Assembly: GCA_037954665.1 (NCBI GenBank)
Contig: JBBMOL010000021.1
Span: 1,116,001-1,180,000, forward strand
DNA: 64,000 nt
Reading direction: 5' to 3'
DNA from: Laguncularia racemosa
Taxonomy: Eukaryota > Streptophyta > Magnoliopsida > Myrtales > Combretaceae
Below are positions 34,288 through 45,803 of this stretch, piece by piece. The notes beneath the pieces are model-generated. The model searched no databases and was not told where the DNA came from. It saw only the letters and a program-made list of their open reading frames with translations. Position 1 is the stretch's first letter; each line of letters begins with the position of its first letter. The translations under genes were made by a program, and so were the position numbers.

Positions 34288-36377
34288 TGTAATGCCTTAA
34301 AACCTAAGCCATGCTACTACCCTCCACATGTCCTTATCTCACAAGAATACGTTAAGGCTCTGAATCAACTCTAATATACTTTAACCTATAATTTCTATAT
34401 AAAAGTATTTCATATATCCTCAAAATTCAAATAATAACTTAAACCAAATTAAACATCTAACGCAGTAGAAGTCTTTGAACACAAAATTAACATCCTTAAA
34501 AAATTATTGTCTATTACAGCTAAATAACATAATCTCCCAAATCTTAATCACCATAATAATTATGGTAATTTTCGTCTTTCTCTCTTTATGGCTTACCCAA
34601 ACCCAAGTCATCTTCTAAGTTCTCATTTCCCTCAAAACCTACATCTAAAAAAGTTTTCCCAAAGGGTAAGCTAATGCCTAGTACGTATAACACAAACACA
34701 CATACATGAACAAGTGTCACACATGTTATGCAATACTTAAACACAAACAACCATTTCCTTAATACATTTATGTCCAAAAGCAGCAACAGGATACTCATGA
34801 CCTCCTTAACACATTGGAGCATGATTTAGTGATGGAAACTGTTCCTACGAGTCCTACACCTATGATCCCTTAATCCTTAAACTTGGTGATTGGAACTGCT
34901 ACTACGAGCCCCATACCCATATACACTTAAACCTTAAGCTTGGTGATGAGAACTACCACTACAGGCCCTATACCCATGTACACTTAACCACTTAATCAAC
35001 ATTCAACCTAGATCATTTCTAAGCACGATTGCACTAGAGACAACATCACACAAGGATCATTGGGGTGCTCCCTAGGGATCTACCACTATGGGCCCCTAAG
35101 CTAAGCCAAGTACATACAACATACCACTTAAAAACTTAAACTAATTCATCAATTAAATCAAATTCCATACATAGGCTAATGTAAGTAAACACAAATCAAT
35201 ACGCAAATTATACGTACCTTAAATCCTAGCCTTAAGCACTTACAGGTCTTGGACTTAATCTAAATGGAAATCTATACAAATAATAAGCTCTTCTTAATAC
35301 TTAATCTAAGATCAATATTAATTATTAACTTTCTCAATCATATTCCTTTAATTTCTCTAAGATCTTACTAGGTATCTAGTTTGTGTAGAAATTAGTTTAA
35401 TTTAAAGTTAAATGAATATATAATCACTTTATACTTTATTCAACACAGTCATTCTAAGGACCGTATTGCTCAACACAAGCTAAAGCATGACCATATTAGG
35501 GGTCATGTATCTTTTGGTGTAAAACTTGGTTTCAACTCGGTTGGAACACAACTGTGTTGAGAGGTCATCTTCTTCTTCATTCAACACGGTCGAAACACAA
35601 CCGTGTTAGGAGGCTATGTTACCCTTAACTCAACACAGTCGAACACGACTGTATTAAGTGCTCGTGTATCTCTCGGTGTAACTTTCACACTCAACACAGT
35701 CTAAACACAACTGTGTTGGGAGGCCATATTACCCTTAACTCAACACAATTGAAATACGACCGTAGTGGGAGGCCATGTATCTCTCAGTGTACTTTTTGAA
35801 TTCAATACAATCAAAACACGACCATGTTGGTAAGCCATGTTACCCTTGGCAATTTCCACGAACCGTATTTCCTTTACTTCAAATTCTCCAAAGCTCGATC
35901 CTCTCTATTCCTCAACTTAATTAAGTCTCTAAAATACATAATTGCATCTAAATTATAAAGAATTTCATACTTACATCAAAATTCCACAAATCGCAACCTT
36001 AACTCATTGATTTTTTATTCTCATACCGTCCCCTCACACCATTCATGTTCTGTATGAACAACAACATTCATAAACTAAAATTTCCATAAATCCTAAATTG
36101 AAATTCGCATGGAATTCCTTACCTTTTTTGTCTTTAAAATTTGATCACTCCTTTTTCCTTTCACCTCTAGGGTTCCTTTCAAGGGTGTTTGTGTTGTCTA
36201 CTATGTTACTATGAGGGAGTGAAAAGGAGGAACATTAGGTCATCTAGGATTAATACTCCCTGTCACGAAATGTCTAAATTGCTCCTTCAAACTTTCTAAA
36301 ATTCCATCATTATCCCTAACTCTTTGTGATAATACATATATTACATAAATAAATAAATAATATTTTTAGGTATTACA
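34288..36377 (-). repeat. 3' LTR of Tekay-like element
   Basis: At 2090 bp it starts TGTAATGCC and ends GTATTACA. It exceeds its partner by about 455 bp, mainly the segment near 34560-34970. Three ~70-bp tandem copies (ACTACGAGCCCCATACCCAT type) lie at about 34815-34985. A second run of AACACGGTCGAAACACAACC-type palindromic units lies at 35440-35850. Confidence 0.88.
35440..35850. repeat. Palindromic tandem repeats in LTR U3
   Basis: About six degenerate units of 50-70 bp each contain a hyphenated palindrome of the form CAACACGGTCG..CGACCGTGTTG followed by GGAGGCCATGT. The equivalent run in the other LTR lies at 42220-42590. Confidence 0.7.
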
Positions 36378-36393
36378 TTCTCCCTCCCTTATA
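36378..36393 (-). other. Polypurine tract of Tekay-like element
   Basis: On the minus strand this reads ATAAGGGAGGGAGAA, directly preceding the 3' LTR in the element's direction, as expected for plus-strand priming. Confidence 0.75.
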
Positions 36394-36586
36394 GAAACTT
36401 TCGTTCCGAAAGTACTTGATTTTGGAAGAGATTTGGATACTTCTTCTTCATTTCTTCTTTCAGTTCCCACGTCACTTCCCTTTCCATTTGGCTTATCCAT
36501 TGTACTTTCACATAAAGGATTGTTTTTTGCCTTAGCACCCATTCTTTAGTGTCTAAAATCCTGATTAGCCTTTCCAAAGATGTCAA
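36389..36586 (-). pseudogene. Chromodomain at the end of integrase
   Basis: This frame gives IRILDTKEWVLRQKT, then YVKVQW and EVTWELKEEMKKKYPNLF. It matches the chromodomain pattern of Tekay-type integrases (RILD..LRNK..VKVLW..EATWE..MR..YP.LF). The aromatic and acidic positions that hold methyl-lysine are only partly kept. It is the last coding segment before the polypurine tract. Confidence 0.85.
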
Positions 36587-36589
36587 ATT

Positions 36590-38060
36590 TGGCTATACAT
36601 TCAATGGTTCCAAGGCCACTATCTTATCCAAGTCAGGTACATACTTTCTTAGCATGGATACATGGAATACATCATGTACCCTAGCCAAATTCAGTGAAAG
36701 AGCTAACCTATAAGCCACTATGCCTATTCTTTCTAAGATCTAAAACGAACCTATATACCTTGGGTTTAGCTTTTCCCTCAACCTGAATCTAATTACTCCC
36801 ATTGTTGGAGAGATCATCAATAATACATTATCTCCCACTTGAAATTCTAAAGGGCATCTTCTCTTATCTATATAGCTCTTTTATCAAGATTAGGTCATCT
36901 GTATTCTCTACCTAATTAGCTTTACTTTATCTACTGCTTCTTGTACTAACTCCGACCCCATCATTTGTCTTTCTTCCACTTCATCCTAATGTAATGGGGA
37001 TCTGCACCTTCTCCAATAAAGAGCTTCATATAGTGCCATTTGGATGGTTACCTAGTAACTGTTATTATAAGCAAACTCCACCAAAGGTATATGCTTATTC
37101 CAATTGCCTCCAAAGTTTAGTGCATATGCCCTGAGCAAATCTTCCTTTCAGACTAACCATCTGTCTATAGGTGAAACGTTATACTGAATTGCAGTTTGGT
37201 GCCCAATGCTTTGTGTAGGTTGTTCCAGAATCTACTCACAAATCTTGTGCCTCTATTAGAAGTGATTATCACTAGCACCCCATGCAATTTGACTATCTCT
37301 TATATGTATATCTGAGCTAATTTCTCTAATTTATATCCTACTCTGATAGGTATAAAATGGGTAGACTTAGTCAATTTGTCCATTGTAACCCAAACTGCAT
37401 CATACTGCTCCCTGGTGTTTAGGAGGGCTAAAACAAAATCCATTATCACATGTTCCCATTTCCACTCCAGTATTGGAAGAGGCTATAATTCTCCAACCAG
37501 TCTCTGGTGTTCTATTCTAATATGCTAGCATGTGAGTTATCTGGCTACATATTCTGCTATTTCTCTCTTCATATTTCTCTACTAATAATAGCTCTTCACA
37601 TCCTTGTACATTTTGGTACTTCCAGGTTATATTGTCTAAGTGGAGTAATGTATCTCTTTCATTATCTCTCTTTTCAATTCTGCATTATTTGGCACACATA
37701 ACCTCATTTTGTATCTTAAGGTCCCTTTTATATGTAAGTTGAATTATGGTGTCTTGCTTTACCTTGTTCCATTCTACTCTTGACCTCTTAAATGTCCTTA
37801 TCTCCCATCTGACCAATTTTAATTCTATCCATTATGATTAGCTAAATCTTTAAGGTAGCCATCTTTGCTCTCACTTATTGTTTTAAAACTTCTAATTCTA
37901 ATCTGCATATGTCTTATAACAACTCTTTCTATGAAGTGATGAGAGTAGCTACATTGCTATATTTCTTTCCGTTAAGGGCATCAACCACCACATTGACGTT
38001 TCCTAAATAGTATTGTATTTCCATGTCGTAATCTTTTATTAACTTCAACCATCTCCTCTA
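36590..38060 (-). pseudogene. Integrase remnant of Tekay-like element
   Basis: Short pieces in several frames match a gypsy integrase. MDKLTKSTHFIPI-like wording lies near 37340-37385. A GPY/F-like module lies near 36700-36780 (RGKLNPRYIG, then ILERIGIVAYRLAL). The zinc domain and full catalytic triad cannot be read cleanly because of many stops and shifts. Confidence 0.7.
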
Positions 38061-38078
38061 TCTCATATTTAACTCTTT

Positions 38079-39180
38079 CTACGTAAATATGTGCTTCAGG
38101 CTTCTATAGTCGGTGAAGATTTTGCACATCTCTTCATATAAGTGATGTCTCCATAGTTTTAAAGCTAGCGCTACAACTGCCAATTCCAAGATATGAGTTA
38201 GGCATTTCTTTTCATACAACTTCAATTGTCGAGATGCACATGCTATTACTTGACTACCTTGCATCAATACATACCTTAACCCTTGAACTGAGGCATCGTT
38301 ATACACTGTAAACTCTTCTCCACTCTTGAGCAAAATCAAAACCGATGCCAACACTAGTTTCTCTTTGAGCATCTGAAAGTTGGCTTCACATCTATCATCC
38401 CATTCGAATTTCACATTTTTCTTTATCAATCTGGTGAGAGGAGTTACTATTTTAGAAAACCCTTCTACAAATCTCCTATAATAACATGCTAGACCTAGGA
38501 AGCTTCTTACTTCTATAATTGTTATCGATCTATGCCAGTCTACTATCACTCTTACCTTTTTTGAGTCCATAGATATCCTATTCCTATTAACCACATGACC
38601 TAAAAAAGATACTTATTCTAGCCAAAATTCACATTTACTAAATTTAGCATACAACTTTTCATCTTGTAACCTGCCCAATACTAGTCTCAAGTGTTCTTCA
38701 TGCCCCTCAATGCTTTTAGAGAATATCAAGATATCATCTATAAAGATGATTACAAACTTATCCAGGAAAACCTTGAATACTCTATTCATTAAATCCATGA
38801 ATGCAGTTGGTGCATTCGTTAGTCCAAAGGGCATCACCAGAAACTCATAGTGTCCATATTTAGTGTTGAATGTTGTTTTTTGTATGTCCTCTTCTTTGAT
38901 TCTTAATTGATGGTAGCCTAATCTCAAGTCTACATTAGAGAACACCTAAGCTCCTTGCAACTGATCAAATAGGTCATCTATTATAGGAAAAGGATATTTG
39001 TTCTTGATTGTGACCTTGTTTAACTCCCTGTAGTCTATACAAAGTCTCATGCTTCCATCTTTCTTCTTCACAAATAGGACTGGTGCAGCCCAATGAGGGA
39101 CACTAGGTCTTATAAAACCGTTATTTTGTAGCTCCTATAATTGTTTCCTTAATTCTTCCAAATCTACTGGAGCTATACTA
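38079..39180 (-). pseudogene. Reverse transcriptase and RNase H of Tekay-like element
   Basis: In element order: a fingers region near 38960-39120 (broken), then VDLRLGYHQLRIKEED, MPFGLTNAPTAFMDLMNRVF and FIDDILIFSKS (YxDD form intact as IDD) in 38613-38945. After one stop the frame at 38079-38594 continues with RSFLGLACYYRRFVEGFSKI and an RNase H domain (FTVYNDASVQGL, then ELAVVALALKLWRHHLY). This is the best-preserved part of the element. Confidence 0.9.
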
Positions 39181-39429
39181 TAGACCGGTTTTAATATAGA
39201 TACTGTACCTTATACCAAGTTAATGTTGAACTCTATTTCCCAAATTAGGGGCAAACCAGGAAAATTTTCTAGAAACACATCAAGAAATTCCCTCATTATT
39301 GGTACTTCTTCTATCTTAACTTCTACACTGGCTTCAACAAATATGGTTGCTAGTATACTTTTTCCCCCACATCTCACAGGTAAGCAATCTAGTAGGTCTC
39401 TACACTTCGAGCTTATATTCAAAATATCT

Positions 39430-39740
39430 ATCCCTAAGTGTATTAAATTGTATCACCATGTTGTGGTAATCAATTGTGGCATGATATTTTGACAGTTACT
39501 TGATACCCAAAATAATGTCAAACTCTATCATCTATAATACTAGGAGGTCAGCTAGCATCACCTTACCATATCTTTCTATTATCACTCCTCTACATATCCT
39601 ACTTATTTTTCCTCCTATTCCTAAAGGAGTACTAACAGCCAAGCAGTCATTTATATTTTCAACATCCAAAGTACATCATAGACAAAATTCTCAAACACAC
39701 AAGACACAAACACACCGTATCAAATAGCACATATGCATTA
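39430..39740 (-). pseudogene. Aspartic protease remnant of Tekay-like element
   Basis: The minus strand near 39690-39730 gives YVLFDTV, matching the active-site strand (usually LFDTGA or LFDSGA) but with valine replacing glycine. The region near 39440-39600 gives MIEFDIILG and LSKYHATIDYHN, the second conserved block. A stop lies between. It is expected to be inactive. Confidence 0.7.
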
Positions 39741-39949
39741 CAGGAATGTACTAGAAGCATACCTGCAATGTTGTCCACATTTGGGATATCTTGGTGCTGC
39801 GGATGATGAATGACAAACATCCTGGTAGGAACTCTTTGTCTAGGACTTCCTGCCTGTAGTTTACCTCCCTATCCTCTTACTAGAGGTCTAGCTACCTATT
39901 GAATTGGCCTTGCTTGGTTTCTAATTTGTCCCTAAGGATAGTTAACTGT

Positions 39950-41024
39950 CTTGTGTCCCCTCTGGTTGCACACATGATAGAAGATTAGGGGAACTGACCG
40001 TTCAATGCAATGTCTACTAATGTGCCCTGTCTTCCTACAAGAGATACATGCCCCCATCTAGCTATCTGCACTCTCTTAACTTATGAAGTCCATGACATTT
40101 GGGACATTTAGCATTTGTGCCTGTTGTAGTGAGTGCCAAAGGCACTTACTTAATTTGGAGAGGAGGGGCTACAGCTCTAAGTGTTCTACTTTACAACAAA
40201 TGATGTCCTTTACCTTTGTCTTGCCCTATTCCACTAAAAGCAGGTCTTTTCCCAAAGCTATTGCTACTCTACGGCTCCTCTGTTCTTCTATAATTTTCTT
40301 ATTCTACTCAAGGCATTTCACTTTGTCAACTATTTTAACATATGTATTTAGCTGAAAGGCCCCTACTACAAGTTCTAAGTCTAATTCCAATCCTCTTAGG
40401 AACCTTTTGGCTTGGGACCTATCATCATCACATACATTTTCGGGAAGGAACTAAATGAGGTGATTCAGCTATGCCTCATACTCTTCAATTGTTTGGTTCC
40501 CCTGTTCACAGTTGTAGTATTCATTCTCCATTTTGTCTCTAAAGTTGCTAAGGAAATATCTCTAATAAAACAGCTCCTTAAACACTACCCAGTTCATACA
40601 CTCCCCTGCAAGTCTAGGAACCGAAGCCTACCATTTTGCTGCAGTTTCCTTCAGCATTAATGCAGCATAATTCACCTTCCTATCTTCTGGTATCTAGAAG
40701 GCAGCAAATGTTTTCTCAATTTCCTATACCTAATCCTCAACCTTGATCGGGTCATCTACTCTAAGGCTAAATTCTTTAGCCACTCTTATGAACTTATCAA
40801 ACCTAATGGGTTCATTAACATTCCTGTGTTGTGGTACATTAGAGGCTTGGTTTTGTTGTGCCAGTAGTCCCACCAGGTGGTTCACAATATGCAGTAGCTA
40901 CACTCTCTTCAGCCATTTAACCTAATTCCGCTTATAGCTGTGGGTTTTGAGTTTCCTCCTCATTAGGGTTATCACACCAAGTACTCCTTCCAGTTCCTGA
41001 TCTAGTAATTCTTCTTGGAGGCAT
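39950..41024 (-). pseudogene. gag of Tekay-like element
   Basis: The start ATG at 41024 gives MPPRRITRSGTGRSTW, the basic start typical of this clade. A zinc knuckle CISCRKTGHISRHC is readable at about 40006-40048, followed by a second partial knuckle-like HVCNQRGHKTVN. The region between is split among frames. Confidence 0.75.
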
Positions 41025-41452
41025 TCTATTTAAGAAGAGACAACCGAATCAACTCATGTTAGTATCAATCATGGTTAGTTTCATAGTATATAAGTATATA
41101 CACATATATCACTTCATATGGGTATATTTATAAGTACAGCTTAGCAGTTATAAGAATACAAGTAAAGTAATAATACAAGAAAATAATTACATAATTAAGT
41201 AAACGTCTCATATTTTACCCACTCTCTTTATGTCTCACTATCTTACAAATCCAGTGTTTAATCCTTCTAAAGATCATATCTTGAGATTTATTGTTTAAAA
41301 CTTATGTCTATTGATCATCGCTTAGTGCTAAGGATCATTACCTAAGCTCTTTAGGATCAACAACCTATGCTTTATAGATCAAAACTTAATTCATAAGGAT
41401 GATGAACCTATTCTCTATAGATTCAAACTTAAGTCTCTAAAGATCATAAACC

Positions 41453-41468
41453 TAAAGCTCTGATACTA
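41453..41468 (-). other. Primer-binding site of Tekay-like element
   Basis: The minus strand reads TAGTATCAGAGCTTTAG, one base from TGGTATCAGAGC, about 8 bp inside the 5' LTR end. Confidence 0.65.
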
Positions 41469-41475
41469 CCTAAGT

Positions 41476-43110
41476 TGTAATGCCCCGAAACTTGGGCCAC
41501 ACTACTACGCACGATGTATCTTTATCTCACAAGAACACATTAAGGCTCTAAATCAACTCCGATACACTTTAACCTATAATTTCTATATAAAAGTATTTCA
41601 TATATCCTCAAAATTCAAATAATAACTTAAATCATATCAAACATCTAACGCGACAAAAGTCTTTAAACATAAAATTAACATCTCTAAAAAATACTATCTA
41701 TCATAGCTAAACAACATAATCTCCCAAATCTTAATCACCATAATTAAATAACACCTATGTACATTTAACCACTTAATCAACATTCAGTCTAAATCATTTT
41801 CAAGCACAACTCCACTAAGGACAACGCTACACAAGGATCATTGGGGTGCTTCCTAGGGATCTACCACTACAGGCCCCTAAGCCAAGCCAAGCACATACAA
41901 CATGCCACTTGAACACTTAAACCAATTCATCAATTAAATCAAGTTCCATACATAGTCTAACTTAAACAAATACAAATCAACACACAAATTACACGTACCC
42001 TGAATCCCAACCTAAAGCACTTTCTAGTCTTAGACTTAATCTAAATGGAAACATGTGCAAACAACAAGCTCTTCTTAATATTTAATGTAAGATCAATATT
42101 AATTATTAACTTTTTTAATCCTATTCCTTTAATTTCTCTAAGGTCTTACTAACTATCTAGGTTGTGTGAAAATTGGTTTAATTTGAAGTTAAATGAATAT
42201 ATAATCACTTTATACTTTATTCAACATGGTCATGTTAGGGATCATGTTGCTCAACATGAGCCGAAGCACGACCATGTTTGGAGTCATGTATCTTTAAGTG
42301 TAAAACTTGGTTTCAATACGATTGGAACACGATTGTGTTAGGAGGTCATCTTCTTCTTCATTCAACACAGTCGAAACACAACCATGTTAGGAGGTCGTAT
42401 TACCCTTACCTCAATACAATTGAACACGATCGTGTTAAGTGGCCATGTATCTCTCGCTACAACTTTCACACTCAACACAGTCAAAACACGACAGTGTTAG
42501 GAGGTCGTATATATCTCAATGTATCTTTTGAATTCAATACAGTTGAAACATGACTATATTGGTAAGGCGTGTTACCCTCGGCAATTTCCACAAACTATAT
42601 TTTGTTTACTTCAAATTCTCCAAAGCTCGATTCTCGCTATTCCTCAACTTAATTAAGTCTCTAAAATACGTAATTACATCTAAATTACAAAGAATTTCAT
42701 ACTTACATCAAAATTCCACAAATCGCAACCTTGTCTCGTTGATTCTCCATTCTCATATCGTCCCTTCACACCCTTCGTGCTCTATATGAACAACAACACT
42801 CATAAACTACAATTTGCTTAAATCCTAAATTGAAATTCACATGGAATTCCTTACCCTTTTTGTCATTAGAATTTGATTGCTCATTTTTCCTTTCGTCTCT
42901 AGGGTTCCTTTCAAGGGCATTTGTGTTGTTTGCTATGTTACTGTGAGGGAATGAAAAGGAGGAATGTTAGGTCATCTAGGATTAAATACTCCCCATCACG
43001 AAATGTCCAAATTGCCCCTTCAAACTTTCTAAAATTCCATACTTATCCTTAACTCTTTGTGATAATGCATATATTACATGAATAAATAAATAATATTTTC
43101 ATGTATTACA
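41476..43110 (-). repeat. 5' LTR of Tekay-like element
   Basis: At 1635 bp it starts TGTAATGCC and ends GTATTACA, followed by CCTAA. It matches the other LTR along its length but lacks about 455 bp (junction near 41745-41755). Confidence 0.88.
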
Positions 43111-43115
43111 CCTAA

Positions 43116-44679
43116 TCTCTTTAATTGTTGCTCTTTATGATGTTGCAATGGCATTATTTTATCAGTGAAATGAGTTCTCTTTTTTTGGAGAAAAAAATCT
43201 ATATTTATTAACCAAAACCTTGCCTTCAATTAAATAAGCCAAAATTAGACCATATTAACACATCGAGTCATTTTGCATCATGTGTTTTTATGTCAACTGG
43301 ATTGGCCATTAATAAAGAATTGGAACTATATGATGATCCATTGATTATTGGATTGGCACAAAACAACTAAAAGCTAGTTATCCATGATCTTCCTAATCCA
43401 TAATTGGTTCAACATGACATGATGATAAGGACTGATGACCTAAACTTGTCACTCCTACCTATTAGAATTTCTAGTGGTTAATGTTTCATTTTGTAATCAA
43501 GTGAAGTGAGATAATGATTTAAAAATAGATTAAACATTAAATTAATTTATGATATAGTTTTTACCTAGAATGATAATTAAACATTAATGAGTCACTTCCC
43601 ATTTATCATCTTAATTATGTGATACATAATTTCAATTTTAATTCCTAATCGAAATTAAAGTCCTATAGTTCCATGATTCTTTCTTATTTATTTTAGTTTT
43701 CATATATTTCTCTTTTATTTAATTTTGATATGTAATTTGGTCAAATAAATTAACTTGTAGTTATAATTTTGGTTTTAGTTTTAATTGAAATCATAATGTA
43801 TATCATCATACATTATGGTGTATGGTGAGTTTATTAAAACCGGTTGATCATATGCAGTAAGCATGCCAATTAATTTGGAATAAGTCTTGATTTGATGCCA
43901 CATAAATGATATTGTAGAAAGAAGCATGGAAGGAGGAACAAACGAACTCAAATCATAGATACGTGTGTGTGACAACAGGTCAAACTTGATGATCTTAATT
44001 GTTCTTAATCAATTTAATGTTTAATCTTTTGTAGAGATATTCTAGTAGAGCTTTAGCATTTGCTGAAGTTAGTGAATATTTAGAATGAATAAAATGAGAG
44101 AAGCCTTTTATGTATAGTGTTTGAAAATTTATCTTAACTACTAAACAACTTTAAATGGATAGCTCAAATCAAGTATTGTAAGTAAACATTGTATCACTTC
44201 TATGGATCTAGTGACTATCATTAAACCCTTCTTTTTCCCTCGAGTCTTCACAAGTTTAGACATAAGCTAAAATAAGGCTACAAGCTTATAAAAATTTAAC
44301 AGGTCCTTTTTCATTAAAAATAAAACTAAGGCTTATTGAAACCAAATGATATCCAAATGAGCTTAAAGCATTAAAAAAATAATTAAAAAAAAAACTTTTC
44401 CATGTCTACTTTTTGCATGCAAGATAATCAAATAGGGCTGAGTATAGAAAATCTGGTCTAACAATTCTTGTTCCAATTCTATTAATTTGAACTTCCCTAA
44501 AATACTCTTAATTGGGCCCAATTTTATAAACTCTACTATCAACCTAAAAAACTAGTTTATAGCGTCAAATTGGACTAAAGGTCTAACAACTAAAATGGCC
44601 CTTTACATAAAGGAAAAAACAAAAAAAGGGCTAGGGGTAGGGGCTAAGGGGTGAGAAGAAGAAGAAAGACATTGAATTA
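43116..44679. other. Gene-free interval between two elements
   Basis: No coding region or RNA gene is recognised. The right end holds a G-rich stretch (44628-44651) and a purine run just before the proposed MULE end. Confidence 0.5.
44628..44651 (+). other. G-quadruplex-type motif
   Basis: Four runs of three to four G with loops CTA, TA and CTAA fit the intramolecular G-quadruplex pattern. It lies about 30 bp outside the proposed left end of the MULE. Confidence 0.5.
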
Positions 44680-44869
44680 GGGTAACACTCTTAAATATAA
44701 TAGGTTTTTTTAAATATTCAACAAATATTGTACCTAAAATAATTATTCACTTCAAAGGCGCAAATACGGCTTGCGACTTTAGTGCAAAAAAAAAAAAAAA
44801 TTAAAACTGACAGCGCATACTAGGTTTACACCTTTAGTACAATTTGTATTGAAAGCACGAACCTTATTC

Positions 44870-45770
44870 ATGCTTTCAAGTAAATAATTAATTCTTAAAA
44901 AAATAATTAGTGAAAAATTTCGTGTTAATTGCAAATGTAAAATATTTGTATGTTTTTGTACAATTAGTTATAAAATTAAATAGTTATTAATTATTCATTA
45001 ATTAAAAGTGATTAGTCATTCATATGTAAGTAATTAATTATTAAAAAATTAATTAGTGAAAAAAAATTTATTGATCACAAATATAAAATATTTGTATATT
45101 TTTGTATAATTAGTTATAAAATTAAGTAGTTATTAATGATCTGTTTATTAAAGGTGATTAGTCGTTAATATATTATTAATTAATTATTATAAAATTAATT
45201 AATGAAAAAATTTATGTTGATTGCAAATGTAATATTTTTTTTTTTTTGTGCAAGTAGTTGTAAAAGTACATTGTTTTTAATTAACCATTACTTAATAATA
45301 ATTAGCCGTTAATATATCATTAATTAATTATTAGAAAATTTAGTGAAAAAATTTATGTTGATTGTAAATGTAATATGTTTGTTTGTTATTACAGAAGTTG
45401 TTGCCAAATTAAGTCGTTGTTAATTAACCTTTAACGAAGAGTAATTAGTCGTTAATATATCATTAAGTACCATTAGTGAGAAATTTTATATTAATTGTAA
45501 ATGTAATATGTTTATATTTGTGTGTTTTTTTTTTTGTGAAAGTAGTTGTAAAATTAAATTTTTATTAATTAATAGTCATTAGTCATTGATATTTCATTAA
45601 TTAATCATCATAAAATTAATTACTAAAAAAAATGGTATTAATTGTACATGTAATATATTTGTTTGTTACTATAAAAGTAGGTGTAAACTTTAGTTGTTGT
45701 TAATTAGAGAGTAAATAGCTACTAATAAATCATTAATTAATATTTTCATATTAATAGTAACATATACTAA
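44870..45770. repeat. About six tandem copies of a ~146-bp AT-rich unit
   Basis: A unit containing ATTAGTGAAAAA, TTGATTGCAAATGTAA, then GTTAATATATCATTAATTAA recurs with starts of the GTGAAAAA block near 44911, 45057, 45203, 45354, 45477 and 45623. Spacing is 146, 146, 151, 123 and 146 bp. It lies between the proposed left end of the MULE and the PMD gene, so it may be subterminal repeat sequence of that element. Confidence 0.8.
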
Positions 45771-45803
45771 TTTTTTAAATATATATATTTTTTTGCATAA
45801 TAA

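Larger units (their letters stand above)
34288..43110 (-). mobile_element. Tekay/Del-like chromovirus with long LTRs
   Basis: LTRs at 34288-36377 and 41476-43110 flank a minus-strand gag-pol. The target duplication CCTAA is perfect (34283-34287 and 43111-43115). LTR ends read TGTAAT and ATTACA. Gag starts MPPRRITRSG, and a chromodomain sits at the end of integrase directly before the polypurine tract. Long LTRs plus a C-terminal chromodomain are typical of the Tekay (Del) clade, whose chromodomain is thought to guide insertion to marked chromatin. Stops and shifts in every domain make it inactive. Confidence 0.9.

Noticed and set aside
43781..43975. Small minus-strand frame as a gene
   Set aside because: No motif, AT-rich context and no neighbouring exon.
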